A program made the translations under genes and the position numbers. A DNA stretch of 64,000 nucleotides, from the NCBI GenBank assembly GCA_964537055.1, contig CAZHYV010000008.1, positions 120,666 to 184,665 on the forward strand, read 5' to 3'. The notes beneath the pieces were generated by a model, which made no database searches, had not been told where the DNA came from, and was given only the letters and a program-made list of their open reading frames with translations. Shown here piece after piece: positions 45,253-53,252 of this stretch (positions are counted from its first letter, which is position 1; each line of letters opens with the position of its first letter). This DNA is from CAZHYV01 sp964537055. Lineage in GTDB: Bacteria > Myxococcota_A > Polyangia > Palsa-1104 > JAEUJZ01.

Positions 45253-46308
45253 GTGTTATTTGAGGAGTACTCAATGGAAAAGAAATTAAACCCCTGGGAT
45301 GATGATGAGTTTGAAGGGAATATTCGCATCGGCCTTGGAATTAACCCATTGATGCTAGAAGAAAAACTTCACTCGATGATTAATGGCACAGGTCGAAATA
45401 TTGACCAGATGTTCCTCTACACTTCCCCTTCCAGCGTGGCAATGTGGCTGAGGGAAACAGCATTAGAAGATTACAGGGTGGCAAATTCCCTCCCGATAGA
45501 ATCATTGGCGAATGGGATTATTCGAAGGATTGTGAAAACGATACCAACTCAAACTCGCTTAAAAATTTTCTCTCTAGGATCTGGTGAAGCTCGACAAGAA
45601 CAACGTCTTATCCAGACACTGGCGAGGACAAGCCCGTTTGAGAATCTTAAACTTCATCTCATCGATGCAAGTTACCCTCTCTTAGTGATTGGGTTCGAAG
45701 AATGCCACAAAGTGTTCTTTTCTTACCCTAACGTCAAAACAGTAGGAATCTATCAGGATTTTTATACCCTGCCAGAGAATCAAGACCTAATTAAAAGTCT
45801 TCATAAAACAGATGAAGTGAAACTATTTACAATGGTAGGGGGGACCTTCTCCAATTTAGAAAAAGAGTTCTCTTTTATAAGAGAAATCCTAGGTTGTGCA
45901 CCTTCAAAAACACTCTTTGTCGTCGATACTGTCCTACCCTATGCCCCTGCCAACGAGCCAGAAAAGGTGAAAGAGAAAGAACCGTGGCTTCAAGGGCGTG
46001 CTCCCTGGGCGAGATTTGCAGAACAACGATGGGCCATCCCTTTTAAAGAGCATCTTTCTCACATCGTGAAGGGACCTGAAGATATTAAATTTGTACCTGT
46101 GCTTGATAACCGGACTTGTCAGATTCCAGGGAGCTATGCGATCGAGATGCGAGCCTCTGTAGGTCAAACCCAATTTACTGTGCAGCGTATCAAGCGTCAT
46201 GATTTAGAGAGTCTTATTGAGGCTTTTAAAGGTGAGAACTGGTCTCTAGTGAGCAGTTATCCGTTTTACAACGAAAGGAGAGCAGCAGTTCTTTTTCAAA
46301 AGGATTGA
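45253..46308 (+). CDS. EgtD-like SAM methyltransferase, paralogue 1
   Basis: I start at GTG 45253 (GGAGGAG just upstream), since LFEEY... then aligns with the first residues of paralogue 2; 351 residues. Three SAM-binding blocks match EgtD/Methyltransf_33: FSLGSGEARQEQRLI (106-120, like GSGSxxKTRxLL), LHLIDASYPLL (133-143) and MVGGTFSNLE (184-193, like GSTIGN). The C-terminal part has PVLDNRTCQIPGSYAIEMRA, in the place of the EgtD substrate-binding lobe. EgtD trimethylates histidine in ergothioneine synthesis; no EgtB partner is nearby, so the substrate here is unknown. Confidence 0.72.
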   Translation: MLFEEYSMEKKLNPWDDDEFEGNIRIGLGINPLMLEEKLHSMINGTGRNIDQMFLYTSPSSVAMWLRETALEDYRVANSLPIESLANGIIRRIVKTIPTQTRLKIFSLGSGEARQEQRLIQTLARTSPFENLKLHLIDASYPLLVIGFEECHKVFFSYPNVKTVGIYQDFYTLPENQDLIKSLHKTDEVKLFTMVGGTFSNLEKEFSFIREILGCAPSKTLFVVDTVLPYAPANEPEKVKEKEPWLQGRAPWARFAEQRWAIPFKEHLSHIVKGPEDIKFVPVLDNRTCQIPGSYAIEMRASVGQTQFTVQRIKRHDLESLIEAFKGENWSLVSSYPFYNERRAAVLFQKD

Positions 46309-46377
46309 GCCTAGCTACACCGAGAAGTTGAATTCTAAGCTATCAAATGAGTCAATGAGGATTAGACAGAAAATAAA

Positions 46378-47436
46378 ATGTTATTCGAAAATCAGTTAAT
46401 ACAAAAAGAAAATGATCCCTGGGGGGACGATGATCTTAAAGCTGACATCTGTGTAGGCCTAGGAATCAACCCAGTCATGCTTGAAGAGAAGCTTCATTCT
46501 ATCATGACTGGCACAGGGCGGAATATTGATCAGATGTTTCTCTATACTTCTCCTGCAAGCGTGTCTTTGTGGTTAAAAGAGACAGCTTTAGAAGCATACA
46601 AAGCATCAAGCGCCCATCCCGTAGACGAGATAGCTAAAGGCATTCTACGAAGGATACATAAAACCATGCCGGAGCAGACACGCTTAAGAATTATTTCTCT
46701 AGGGTCCGGAGAGGCCCATCAAGAGCAGCGATTAATTCAAGCCCTCGTAGAAAAAGGAACAATCCAGAATATTAAACTTCATCTTGTTGATTCAAGTTAT
46801 CCTTTACTTCTTGTGGGGTTTGACGAATGCCACAAAGTCTTTTTCTCATATCCGAGTGTAAGAACTGTTGGGGTATACCAAGACTTTTATACTTTGCCCG
46901 AAAACAAAGATCTTCTTCGTACCTTATATAAAACAAATGAGGTGAAATTAGTCACTATGGTAGGAGGAACTTTTTCTAATTTAGAGAAAGAAGCTCTCTT
47001 CCTTCGGGATGTACTAGGCTCTTTACCAGTAGGCATCCTTCTCCTCATTGATGTTTCGCTTCCTTATGCCCCCGCAACTCAGGCGGCCGAGATTAAAGAA
47101 AAAGAACCGTGGCTTCAGGGGCGCGCTCCCTGGGCGAGAATCGCAGAGCAGAGATGGGCAGTTCCTTTTAGGGAGCACCATCCTCAAGTGAAGGGGCTTG
47201 AAGATGTTAAATTTGTACCTGTGCTTGATAACCGGACTTGTCAGATTCCAGGGAGCTATGCGATCGAGATGCGAGCTTTTATTGGACAACAACAATTTAC
47301 TGTGCAGCGCATTAAACGCCATGACTTGACTGGCCTCATCGAGACCTTCAAAGAAGAGAATTGGTCTTTGGTAAGTAGTTACCCATTTTACAACGAAAGG
47401 AGGGCAGCGATTCTCTTTCAGAAAGATTCAGCCTAA
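46378..47436 (+). CDS. EgtD-like SAM methyltransferase, paralogue 2
   Basis: A 352-residue tandem paralogue of the preceding protein, starting at ATG 46378, 69 bases after it. The same motifs occur: ISLGSGEAHQEQRLI, LHLVDSSYPLL, MVGGTFSNLEKE, PWLQGRAPWARIAEQRWAVP and the C-terminal YPFYNERRAAILFQKD. Most of the gene is diverged from paralogue 1, but 47207-47276 is base-for-base identical to 46085-46154 (70 bases), suggesting local gene conversion. The next gene is a module-family protein. Confidence 0.72.
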   Translation: MLFENQLIQKENDPWGDDDLKADICVGLGINPVMLEEKLHSIMTGTGRNIDQMFLYTSPASVSLWLKETALEAYKASSAHPVDEIAKGILRRIHKTMPEQTRLRIISLGSGEAHQEQRLIQALVEKGTIQNIKLHLVDSSYPLLLVGFDECHKVFFSYPSVRTVGVYQDFYTLPENKDLLRTLYKTNEVKLVTMVGGTFSNLEKEALFLRDVLGSLPVGILLLIDVSLPYAPATQAAEIKEKEPWLQGRAPWARIAEQRWAVPFREHHPQVKGLEDVKFVPVLDNRTCQIPGSYAIEMRAFIGQQQFTVQRIKRHDLTGLIETFKEENWSLVSSYPFYNERRAAILFQKDSA

Positions 47437-47518
47437 CTATCGAAGAATTAAATGCTAAATTGTTGAATTAACGTCCCTCTTGTAGTTTGAGGAAACCTAG
47501 GTAAGATAATGTGCTATT

Positions 47519-48139
47519 ATGTATACTGATGTAAGTAAGATTCTCCCTAAATATTATATCGGAAGAATCTTTTTCACAAAACGCCCCCTTCCTTCCCCCG
47601 GCTCTTATTATTTTTATAAAGAACAAGAGCATTTAAACACCATCCTTCTTCCCGAAGATGACTTATCAGGACAAATTCGAGCGAATTTTCTTTATCGGCC
47701 AGCGGAATTTGCTATCTCGATGCGAGAGAATATTCTTTTGTTCTTAAGCCGATTCCATAATCAAGCCTGGAACATTTCTCCTTACCACTATCATTATTTT
47801 AGATCAAAAGAGCAATTTCCTAAAGATGAGTTCGTCAAGCTCAGATATCGAGATGAACTCCAGGTGTTACTGATTAATCAGGCCTTAGGTTCGGTACAGG
47901 GGGTGCGTACAGTAAGGCTAAGTTCAGAGTTCGCTACTTGTATTCACAATATTCTTCAAGAGCAGGAATCCCAAGATTGGATGGATAAGGTGAGATACAA
48001 CCAAGCTATGGGGCGGATTCAGGAAACGTACTTTAGTCCCGATGATTTACTAGCAATCACCGATTCACGTATTTTAGATGCACCTACGCCTCCTTCGTGG
48101 TTATTAGAAAAAGAAGAAGAGGCTAATGATTCGATATGA
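47519..48139 (+). CDS. Unrecognised ~200-residue module-family protein 1
   Basis: A 206-residue soluble protein with no named family known to me. Shared with the protein at 50931: start MYTDVSKILPKYYIGRIFFT versus MYENVCYSVPKYYIGQTLFT, then LPEDDLSG versus LPEDDMWG, AEFAISMRENILLFLSRFHN versus TEFAIAVQENVLFFLSKFNN, VLLINQALGSVQGVR versus ILLINHLLGSIQGVR, and LLAITDSRILDAPTPPSWL at the end. It always follows a methyltransferase gene, implying a joint role. A substrate-binding or helper subunit is a guess. Confidence 0.7.
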   Translation: MYTDVSKILPKYYIGRIFFTKRPLPSPGSYYFYKEQEHLNTILLPEDDLSGQIRANFLYRPAEFAISMRENILLFLSRFHNQAWNISPYHYHYFRSKEQFPKDEFVKLRYRDELQVLLINQALGSVQGVRTVRLSSEFATCIHNILQEQESQDWMDKVRYNQAMGRIQETYFSPDDLLAITDSRILDAPTPPSWLLEKEEEANDSI

Positions 48140-48175
48140 ATTTATTTAACCTGCAGATTAAAGGAGGAATTTCCA

Positions 48176-48352
48176 ATGGCTTTTGATGTTAGACGAGAAC
48201 CTGGCTCTTTTTTTGAGACCTCTAGCTTATTTAATTCTGGAGAAGGTGAAATTCTGCAAAACCGAAATGACTTACATCCCTCCTATGGCAGAGATTCAGA
48301 GAGGAACGAACCAACTACGGTATCGGTTACAGAAGATGAGTTATTCTGCTAA
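48176..48352 (+). CDS. 58-residue ORF with strong ribosome site
   Basis: ATG 48176 follows AAGGAGG (48161-48167) at good spacing, 36 bases after the preceding gene. The peptide is hydrophilic, starts MAFDVRREPGSFFETSS, has RNDLHPSYGRDSERNEP in the middle and ends TEDELFC with its only cysteine last. No family recognised. It might be a small partner, a modified-peptide substrate, or a truncated gene. No equivalent follows the second module copy. Confidence 0.5.
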   Translation: MAFDVRREPGSFFETSSLFNSGEGEILQNRNDLHPSYGRDSERNEPTTVSVTEDELFC

Positions 48353-48453
48353 CGTTGTTTCCAGTTCTTATCAGAGGCAATAAGAAGTACGTTCATTTTT
48401 CTCGCACTACTCCATCAATTTCTTAGGTGCGAGTATCAACCCTGAAAAGAAAA

Positions 48454-48759
48454 CTAAGAACCAAAGATTTTCAAGAGGGTCAGTCTGAGACCAGGAATAC
48501 TTTGCAACAATAAGTCCGCAGGAGAAGGAATGCTCCTTGGATTCTTTACAAATGTTTCCCACCTGGCTCTTCTGACCTTGGTCACCATTGCTGGAAATAG
48601 ATAGAATATGGGAGGGTTATCTTGTGTCAGATGTTTTTCCCTATAGCTCGACGAAGACCCACTGTCATTTAAGACTAATTCGGTGGAAGAAGTTGCTAAT
48701 TGCAACCAATTTGTGTAAGCCTTTTCATTACATAACTTCTTGGAGGCTGGAAAGTCCAA
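48454..48759 (-). CDS. Doubtful 101-residue minus-strand ORF
   Basis: The only open frame of size in the gap between the small ORF and FHA-GGDEF copy B. The C-terminal half (FYLFPAMVTKVRRARWETFV, NPRSIPSPADLLLQSIPGL) is protein-like but the N-terminus is Ser-rich and no ribosome site is clear. It runs against the module genes. It may be non-coding. Confidence 0.25.
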   Translation of the reverse strand: MDFPASKKLCNEKAYTNWLQLATSSTELVLNDSGSSSSYREKHLTQDNPPIFYLFPAMVTKVRRARWETFVKNPRSIPSPADLLLQSIPGLRLTLLKIFGS

Positions 48760-48833
48760 AGACTTAATAATTTCGGCCTATACAAAACTTTAATAAAAAA
48801 CAGTAGATGTTTTCTTCTTGTAAGGATTCACCA

Positions 48834-49685
48834 ATGAGCACAGAACTTGAAGACCATAAAGGAGCTTATCTCATTTTAGGACAGTCGGAAGTGCCAGGCT
48901 TTGCGGCTATAGGTCGTCGTTACAATCTAAAAACCAACCGTATTCTTATATCTAATACGAAAGAAGCAGATATACCCATCTCGTCATCTCAAAACAAGAC
49001 GTATATGGTCTGGTTGATTCAAGATGGAGAAGGATGGCGATTTGAAAACCAGGGAGATCTAGGAACCACTTCATTAAATGGATTTTTGAATACAGAGCGC
49101 TCTCTTCAAGAAGGAGATCTGCTCCGAATTGGGGGGACGGTCTTTCATTTTTTAGAAGGTTCAGGAATTATATCAGGTATTTATTCGGAGATGAGTCTAG
49201 CTACAAGAATTGACCTCCATACGAAAGCATACAACAAAGAACACTTTAGATCGAGTTTGGAGGACTGGGTAAACCTTGCTAATCGACATAGGCAACCCTT
49301 ATCGCTCATTGCAATGGATATTGACCATTTTAAAAAAGTGAACGACACACATGGGCATTCGGTCGGGGATATTGTATTGAAACAATTTGCACAACGAGTT
49401 CTGAACCGTACAAGAAAGGGAGATATTTTTTGTCGTACCGGCGGAGAGGAGTTTATATTAATCTTGCCAGAAACCTCTAAGAACAATGCCATACAACTTG
49501 CGGAAGATATTCGTGAAGATATAGCTAAGGAACCAATTGTGTATAAAGAAAACACTCTTTTCATCACAATCTCGCTTGGGGTAGGAGAATACGAGTTTCA
49601 AACAACAAGGGACGAGTTTGCGGAACGCGTGGACAAATTACTCTATAACGCGAAACATACAGGTCGTAATAAAGTGATGTCATAA
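48834..49685 (+). CDS. FHA-GGDEF diguanylate cyclase (copy B)
   Basis: A 283-residue paralogue of the protein at 44038. I start at ATG 48834 (TAAGGA upstream), which aligns with copy A; 48807 would add nine residues. FHA region: IGRRYNLKTNRILISN and LQEGDLLRIGGTVFHFLEG. GGDEF domain: MDIDHFKKVND (161-171), I-site RKGD (194-197), A-site GGEEF (203-207). Both catalytic and inhibitory sites are intact. It opens the second, shorter module copy, 148 bases before the third methyltransferase start. Confidence 0.88.
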   Translation: MSTELEDHKGAYLILGQSEVPGFAAIGRRYNLKTNRILISNTKEADIPISSSQNKTYMVWLIQDGEGWRFENQGDLGTTSLNGFLNTERSLQEGDLLRIGGTVFHFLEGSGIISGIYSEMSLATRIDLHTKAYNKEHFRSSLEDWVNLANRHRQPLSLIAMDIDHFKKVNDTHGHSVGDIVLKQFAQRVLNRTRKGDIFCRTGGEEFILILPETSKNNAIQLAEDIREDIAKEPIVYKENTLFITISLGVGEYEFQTTRDEFAERVDKLLYNAKHTGRNKVMS

Positions 49686-49833
49686 CTTTTCAGATTGACA
49701 AAAAGAGGTTTATAAGAATGATGAGCCTATGAGCTCTTTTAGCCTCCAAGAAAACACAAACGAATACGTAGACTTAATTAACAAGTGGGCACCCTATGTT
49801 AAGTCTACAGAGAAGATGAAAGAGGGAAATAAA

Positions 49834-50886
49834 ATGTCCGAGGCCGCAGGCACCCAGAAAAGATATGATCCTTGGGAGGGGGAAGATGATGGAGTAGACA
49901 GAAATGCGTGTTTTGGCTTTCTAAATCCGCTGAGAATAGAGCAAGAGCTTTATAAAACGATGAATGGACTTGGCGGGAAAGTGGATCAAAAGTATCTATA
50001 TACTTCTCCCCTTAGTGCGATGTGTTGGATGCAAGAAACCGCCCTAGAAGAATACAGGGTTGCAAACTCAATTCCAGTAGAACTTCTCGTAAAAGAGGTC
50101 GTGAGAAGAATCCAAAAATTTGTTCCTGAGCAGGATCGTCTGAAAATGATATCGTTAGGTTCTGGGGAGGCACTGCAAGAGCAACGAATTATACAGACTT
50201 TGATCCAAAAAGAAGTTCTTAATACAATTAAACTTTACTTAATAGATTCAAGTTACTCCTTGCTGTATGCAGGGTTCGAAACATGCGAACAGGTATTTGG
50301 CCAATACCCTAACATAAAACCGACGGCTCTCTATCAAGACTTTACGACTTTACAGCAGAACAGGAGATTCCTGACTTCGCTCTATCAAACGAACGAGGTA
50401 AAGCTAATTACAATGTTAGGAAAAACTTTCTCAAATTTAGAAGAGGAAATTTTCTTTGTCAGAAATACATTAAATTTATTTCCTTCGAAAACCCTCCTAC
50501 TGTTCGATGTCGTTTTGCCCTATGCTTCGTCTGAAAGTATAGAGGAGATTAAGATCAAAGATCCTTGGTTACAGGGACGACCTCCGTGGGCTAGATTAGG
50601 AGAAAGAAGATGGGCGATTCCTTTCACCCAGTATCATCCTCTAGTAAAGAGTCAAGAAGACATTAGATTTGTTCCGGTACTGGATAATCGAACGTGCCAA
50701 ATTAAAGGAAGTTATGCGATCGAAATCCGTGCCTACATCCAAGAACAACAGTTTACAGTTCAGCGCTTAAAAAGGCATAGTATCGAAGGCTTAATGCAGG
50801 GCTTTAAAGAGGAGGGATGGTCCTTTATTAGTAGCTACCCTTTTTACAATGATAGATGCGCGGCGGTTCTATTTCAGAAAGACTAA
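49834..50886 (+). CDS. EgtD-like SAM methyltransferase, paralogue 3
   Basis: I choose ATG 49834 (AGAGGGAAA upstream), which gives 350 residues, the same length as the other two copies; a start at 49729 would add 35 residues not found in them. Motifs: ISLGSGEALQEQRII, LYLIDSSYSLLYAGFE, MLGKTFSNLEEE (the GG of the other copies is GK here), PWLQGRPPWARLGERRWAIP and YPFYNDRCAAVLFQKD. It is the most diverged of the three. The GK replacement in the GSTIGN-like loop may alter activity. Confidence 0.7.
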   Translation: MSEAAGTQKRYDPWEGEDDGVDRNACFGFLNPLRIEQELYKTMNGLGGKVDQKYLYTSPLSAMCWMQETALEEYRVANSIPVELLVKEVVRRIQKFVPEQDRLKMISLGSGEALQEQRIIQTLIQKEVLNTIKLYLIDSSYSLLYAGFETCEQVFGQYPNIKPTALYQDFTTLQQNRRFLTSLYQTNEVKLITMLGKTFSNLEEEIFFVRNTLNLFPSKTLLLFDVVLPYASSESIEEIKIKDPWLQGRPPWARLGERRWAIPFTQYHPLVKSQEDIRFVPVLDNRTCQIKGSYAIEIRAYIQEQQFTVQRLKRHSIEGLMQGFKEEGWSFISSYPFYNDRCAAVLFQKD

Positions 50887-50930
50887 TGCTCTCTTGTATT
50901 CTGGATAGAAGGCAGGCAAGATAAGGTGCT

Positions 50931-51542
50931 ATGATGTATGAAAATGTATGCTACTCTGTGCCTAAATATTATATCGGTCAAACTCTTTTTACCGACCAAT
51001 CTATGCCTCCAGAAGGGATCTACTACAGCTATCAAGAACAAGATCATCTACTAATGGTTATTCTCCCAGAAGATGATATGTGGGGACCGACGCGCGCTAC
51101 AATTCTCTATGAACCTACAGAGTTTGCAATTGCCGTCCAAGAAAATGTTCTGTTTTTTCTAAGTAAATTCAACAATTACCCTTGGCATGTCGCTCCTTAT
51201 CATCACCTTTTCTCCTCGAATACAAGACAAAGCATCGAAGGGAGTGGTTCCGCAGAGGGCAAATTATATATTCTATTGATCAATCATCTTTTGGGTTCCA
51301 TTCAGGGAGTACGAGCCATAAATCTACCATCTGATTTTGTTAATACTCTTAATAAGATCTTGAGCCTACAGCTATCCCAATCATGGATGGACGAAACAAA
51401 GTATAGTCAGGCACTTATGAAAGTAAGAGAAAACTATCCTTCACCCAATGATCTACTATCCACAACTGACGTTCGTCTTATTGATATCCCCACCACTCCA
51501 GGATGGCTGAATAAAAAACACAAAATGATATTTTCTTCCTAA
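50931..51542 (+). CDS. Unrecognised ~200-residue module-family protein 2
   Basis: A 203-residue homologue of the protein at 47519, keeping PKYYIGQ, LPEDDMWG, QENVLFFLSKFNN, WHVAPYHHLF, LINHLLGSIQGVRAINLPSD and LLSTTDVRLIDIPTTPGWL. It follows the third methyltransferase gene by 44 bases and ends the module; the phage tail cluster begins on the other strand 18 bases after its stop. ATG 50934 is an equally good start. Confidence 0.7.
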   Translation: MMYENVCYSVPKYYIGQTLFTDQSMPPEGIYYSYQEQDHLLMVILPEDDMWGPTRATILYEPTEFAIAVQENVLFFLSKFNNYPWHVAPYHHLFSSNTRQSIEGSGSAEGKLYILLINHLLGSIQGVRAINLPSDFVNTLNKILSLQLSQSWMDETKYSQALMKVRENYPSPNDLLSTTDVRLIDIPTTPGWLNKKHKMIFSS

Positions 51543-51560
51543 AAACAAGTCCCTCTCAGC

Positions 51561-51866
51561 TTATGTCTTTTTAAGAAGTAATCGGTCCATTTGGCGTTCG
51601 TGACGATCCATCAGGTCACGTAAGGCTTCGCGATGGTCTTTCGAAATCTGAATGAGCGCTTCTTTGTGAGCAGAAGTGATTTGGGTGACTTCTGTTTGAT
51701 GGGAGGCATGCTCTTCTTTCATGAGTTCAAGGAGAACAGGGCCTGCTTTTCGAAGCGCCCGGATGAGCACAATGAGAAGAACTCCCTCTACCGTGGCTAC
51801 GGCCAACGTTCCCCCTGCCTCTACGGCAGCTCTGACCGTTTGTATCAATCCAGAGAGTTCACTCAT
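51561..51866 (-). CDS. Small membrane/coiled-coil phage protein (holin- or spanin-like)
   Basis: A 101-residue protein with one transmembrane segment (TLAVATVEGVLLIVLIRAL, about 20-38) followed by a long charged helix (HKEALIQISKDHREALRDLM). It is the last gene of the tail cluster and overlaps the preceding small membrane gene by 4 bases. Position and build fit a holin or lysis-associated protein, but no sequence family is recognised. Confidence 0.55.
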   Translation of the reverse strand: MSELSGLIQTVRAAVEAGGTLAVATVEGVLLIVLIRALRKAGPVLLELMKEEHASHQTEVTQITSAHKEALIQISKDHREALRDLMDRHERQMDRLLLKKT

Positions 51867-52048
51867 GGTTTCCCTTCTACTCTATCGAGGCTGTGGTGCA
51901 TACAGGCTCGACCATTGTGTAACCACAAGGCCAAGATTCCAGGCATCAGCGTGGCTGCATATTCAGCATGATGAGTGGCTATCAGGGCAATAACGACCGC
52001 TAGCCAAATGATAGACAAAATCAGATTGCGGATGAGAATGCGGTTCAT
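51863..52048 (-). CDS. Small two-helix membrane protein of the phage cluster
   Basis: I start at ATG 52048, right after the stop of the preceding gene (52050); the longer frame from 52153 runs through that gene. The 61-residue product has hydrophobic segments LILSIIWLAVVIALIATHHA and YAATLMPGILALWL. A holin-type role is plausible beside 51561-51866. Confidence 0.5.
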   Translation of the reverse strand: MNRILIRNLILSIIWLAVVIALIATHHAEYAATLMPGILALWLHNGRACMHHSLDRVEGKP

Positions 52049-52049
52049 C

Positions 52050-52436
52050 TTAGCTCCGGTCTGGACCCAAAAGAACACATGCGTCGGTCGGGTCGACGGC
52101 ACCTGTCGTTTGATACTGAAATCGGACGGCAGACAAAAGCCCTGCTTGTTCAATCACCAGAAGATAAGGACTTGATGAGGGCAGATACGTTGGAGCTATA
52201 TTGACTGTATTGTCATCCAACCTCCGGTGCACAAGGTTTCCAAAATTCCTGTCGTCGAGAGAGCCTTGTGCTTGCAGGATGATGCCATTTTTGGCGGTGT
52301 GAGGAACAAAAAGTTGAAACATGACCACAGGCAAGCGGCCAAAGTAGCCTGCTTTACCGGGTTGGAATACGTTGTTGAGTTGAGTTTGCTTCGGGTTGGG
52401 ATTTTGACCCACTGCATCGATGAGTATTTGAAACAT
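52050..52436 (-). CDS. Hypothetical protein of the tail-fibre end of the phage cluster
   Basis: A 128-residue protein, mostly beta (VVMFQLFVPHTAKNGIILQA, YLLVIEQAGLLSAVRFQYQT). It lies directly after two jelly-roll-like fibre proteins on the same strand, with about 15 bases between. It may be a small receptor-binding or fibre-tip protein. No family recognised. Confidence 0.45.
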   Translation of the reverse strand: MFQILIDAVGQNPNPKQTQLNNVFQPGKAGYFGRLPVVMFQLFVPHTAKNGIILQAQGSLDDRNFGNLVHRRLDDNTVNIAPTYLPSSSPYLLVIEQAGLLSAVRFQYQTTGAVDPTDACVLLGPDRS

Positions 52437-52451
52437 AGGGTTCCTTTCTGG

Positions 52452-53252
52452 TTAGGGCGAGAGATTCGCCCGTTTGATAAAACATTGAAAATAATCGATA
52501 AAGAAGTTGTCTCCCACAGGGCCTGGTCGTAATCGTCGTGTCTGAAAATGCCGGAAACATCCGGTAAAAGGAATTGGAAGGTCAATGCCCGGATGTCCAT
52601 CGATCCAAAGGAGGCGTCCGTTGATAAAAAAGCGCATTCCGCCCTGAAACCTTCCCCACTGTAGGATGTACCAGGTCGATTCCAAAAAAGGGACCCCCGT
52701 ATCAATATACACAGGGGGACTATCGATCGATTTGGGGCAAAAAACATGCCAGTTTAGCGAGTTGGAACCCCCTGCAAATCCGGGCAAGCTGGGAGTTGGA
52801 GAGCCCCCCATCGACACGTGAAACCCAAATCGATCAAAAGGATCGAGACGGCTAACGCCGAGACAACGGACTTTCGCGGTAAACAAAAAATCCTCTGTCC
52901 CGATGTTACAGGAATTCGTTCCCATTTCATGAATGAAGGGAGTCGCTCCCGACTGACCAATCCAGACCCCCGCATCGCCCTGTTGCATCCCAACGGAGGG
53001 CCGCAACGTGAGACCGAGGGAGGTCTTGATGGTAAACTGCCCTAAAAAGCCTGCCGGATATCCCTCATTGTCAAAATCCTCCGTTTGGAAAGACCACTCG
53101 GTGCCCAGCATGGCATGATAGTAGGCTCCCAAATGGTCTTGGGTCTCGTCGAAAAAGTCATGCGGAGGGGGGCCTTTGCCATCGATAAACGTAGGGCATC
53201 GCACAAAGGGTTTTCGATTCGGAATGGTGTGGCTGAGCGGCTGAAAGGTCAT
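52452..53252 (-). CDS. Fibre-like protein, concanavalin-type fold (paralogue 2)
   Basis: A 266-residue protein with a pattern of beta-strands (FLFTAKVRCLGVSRLDPFDR, FGFHVSMGG, VYIDTGVPFLESTWYIL) that matches the preceding gene: FLWTAKVKLGARLRLDTVAN, GFAVGLGG, FFDTGVPVVDNAWVWMHI. Both look like jelly-roll/LamG-type sandwich domains used in phage receptor-binding proteins. ATG overlaps the previous stop by 4 bases. Confidence 0.55.
   Translation of the reverse strand: MTFQPLSHTIPNRKPFVRCPTFIDGKGPPPHDFFDETQDHLGAYYHAMLGTEWSFQTEDFDNEGYPAGFLGQFTIKTSLGLTLRPSVGMQQGDAGVWIGQSGATPFIHEMGTNSCNIGTEDFLFTAKVRCLGVSRLDPFDRFGFHVSMGGSPTPSLPGFAGGSNSLNWHVFCPKSIDSPPVYIDTGVPFLESTWYILQWGRFQGGMRFFINGRLLWIDGHPGIDLPIPFTGCFRHFQTRRLRPGPVGDNFFIDYFQCFIKRANLSP

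Noticed and set aside
45253..50886. Complete ergothioneine biosynthesis cluster
   Set aside because: Only EgtD-like genes are present; no EgtB, EgtC, EgtE or EgtA homologue is nearby and three copies would be unusual.
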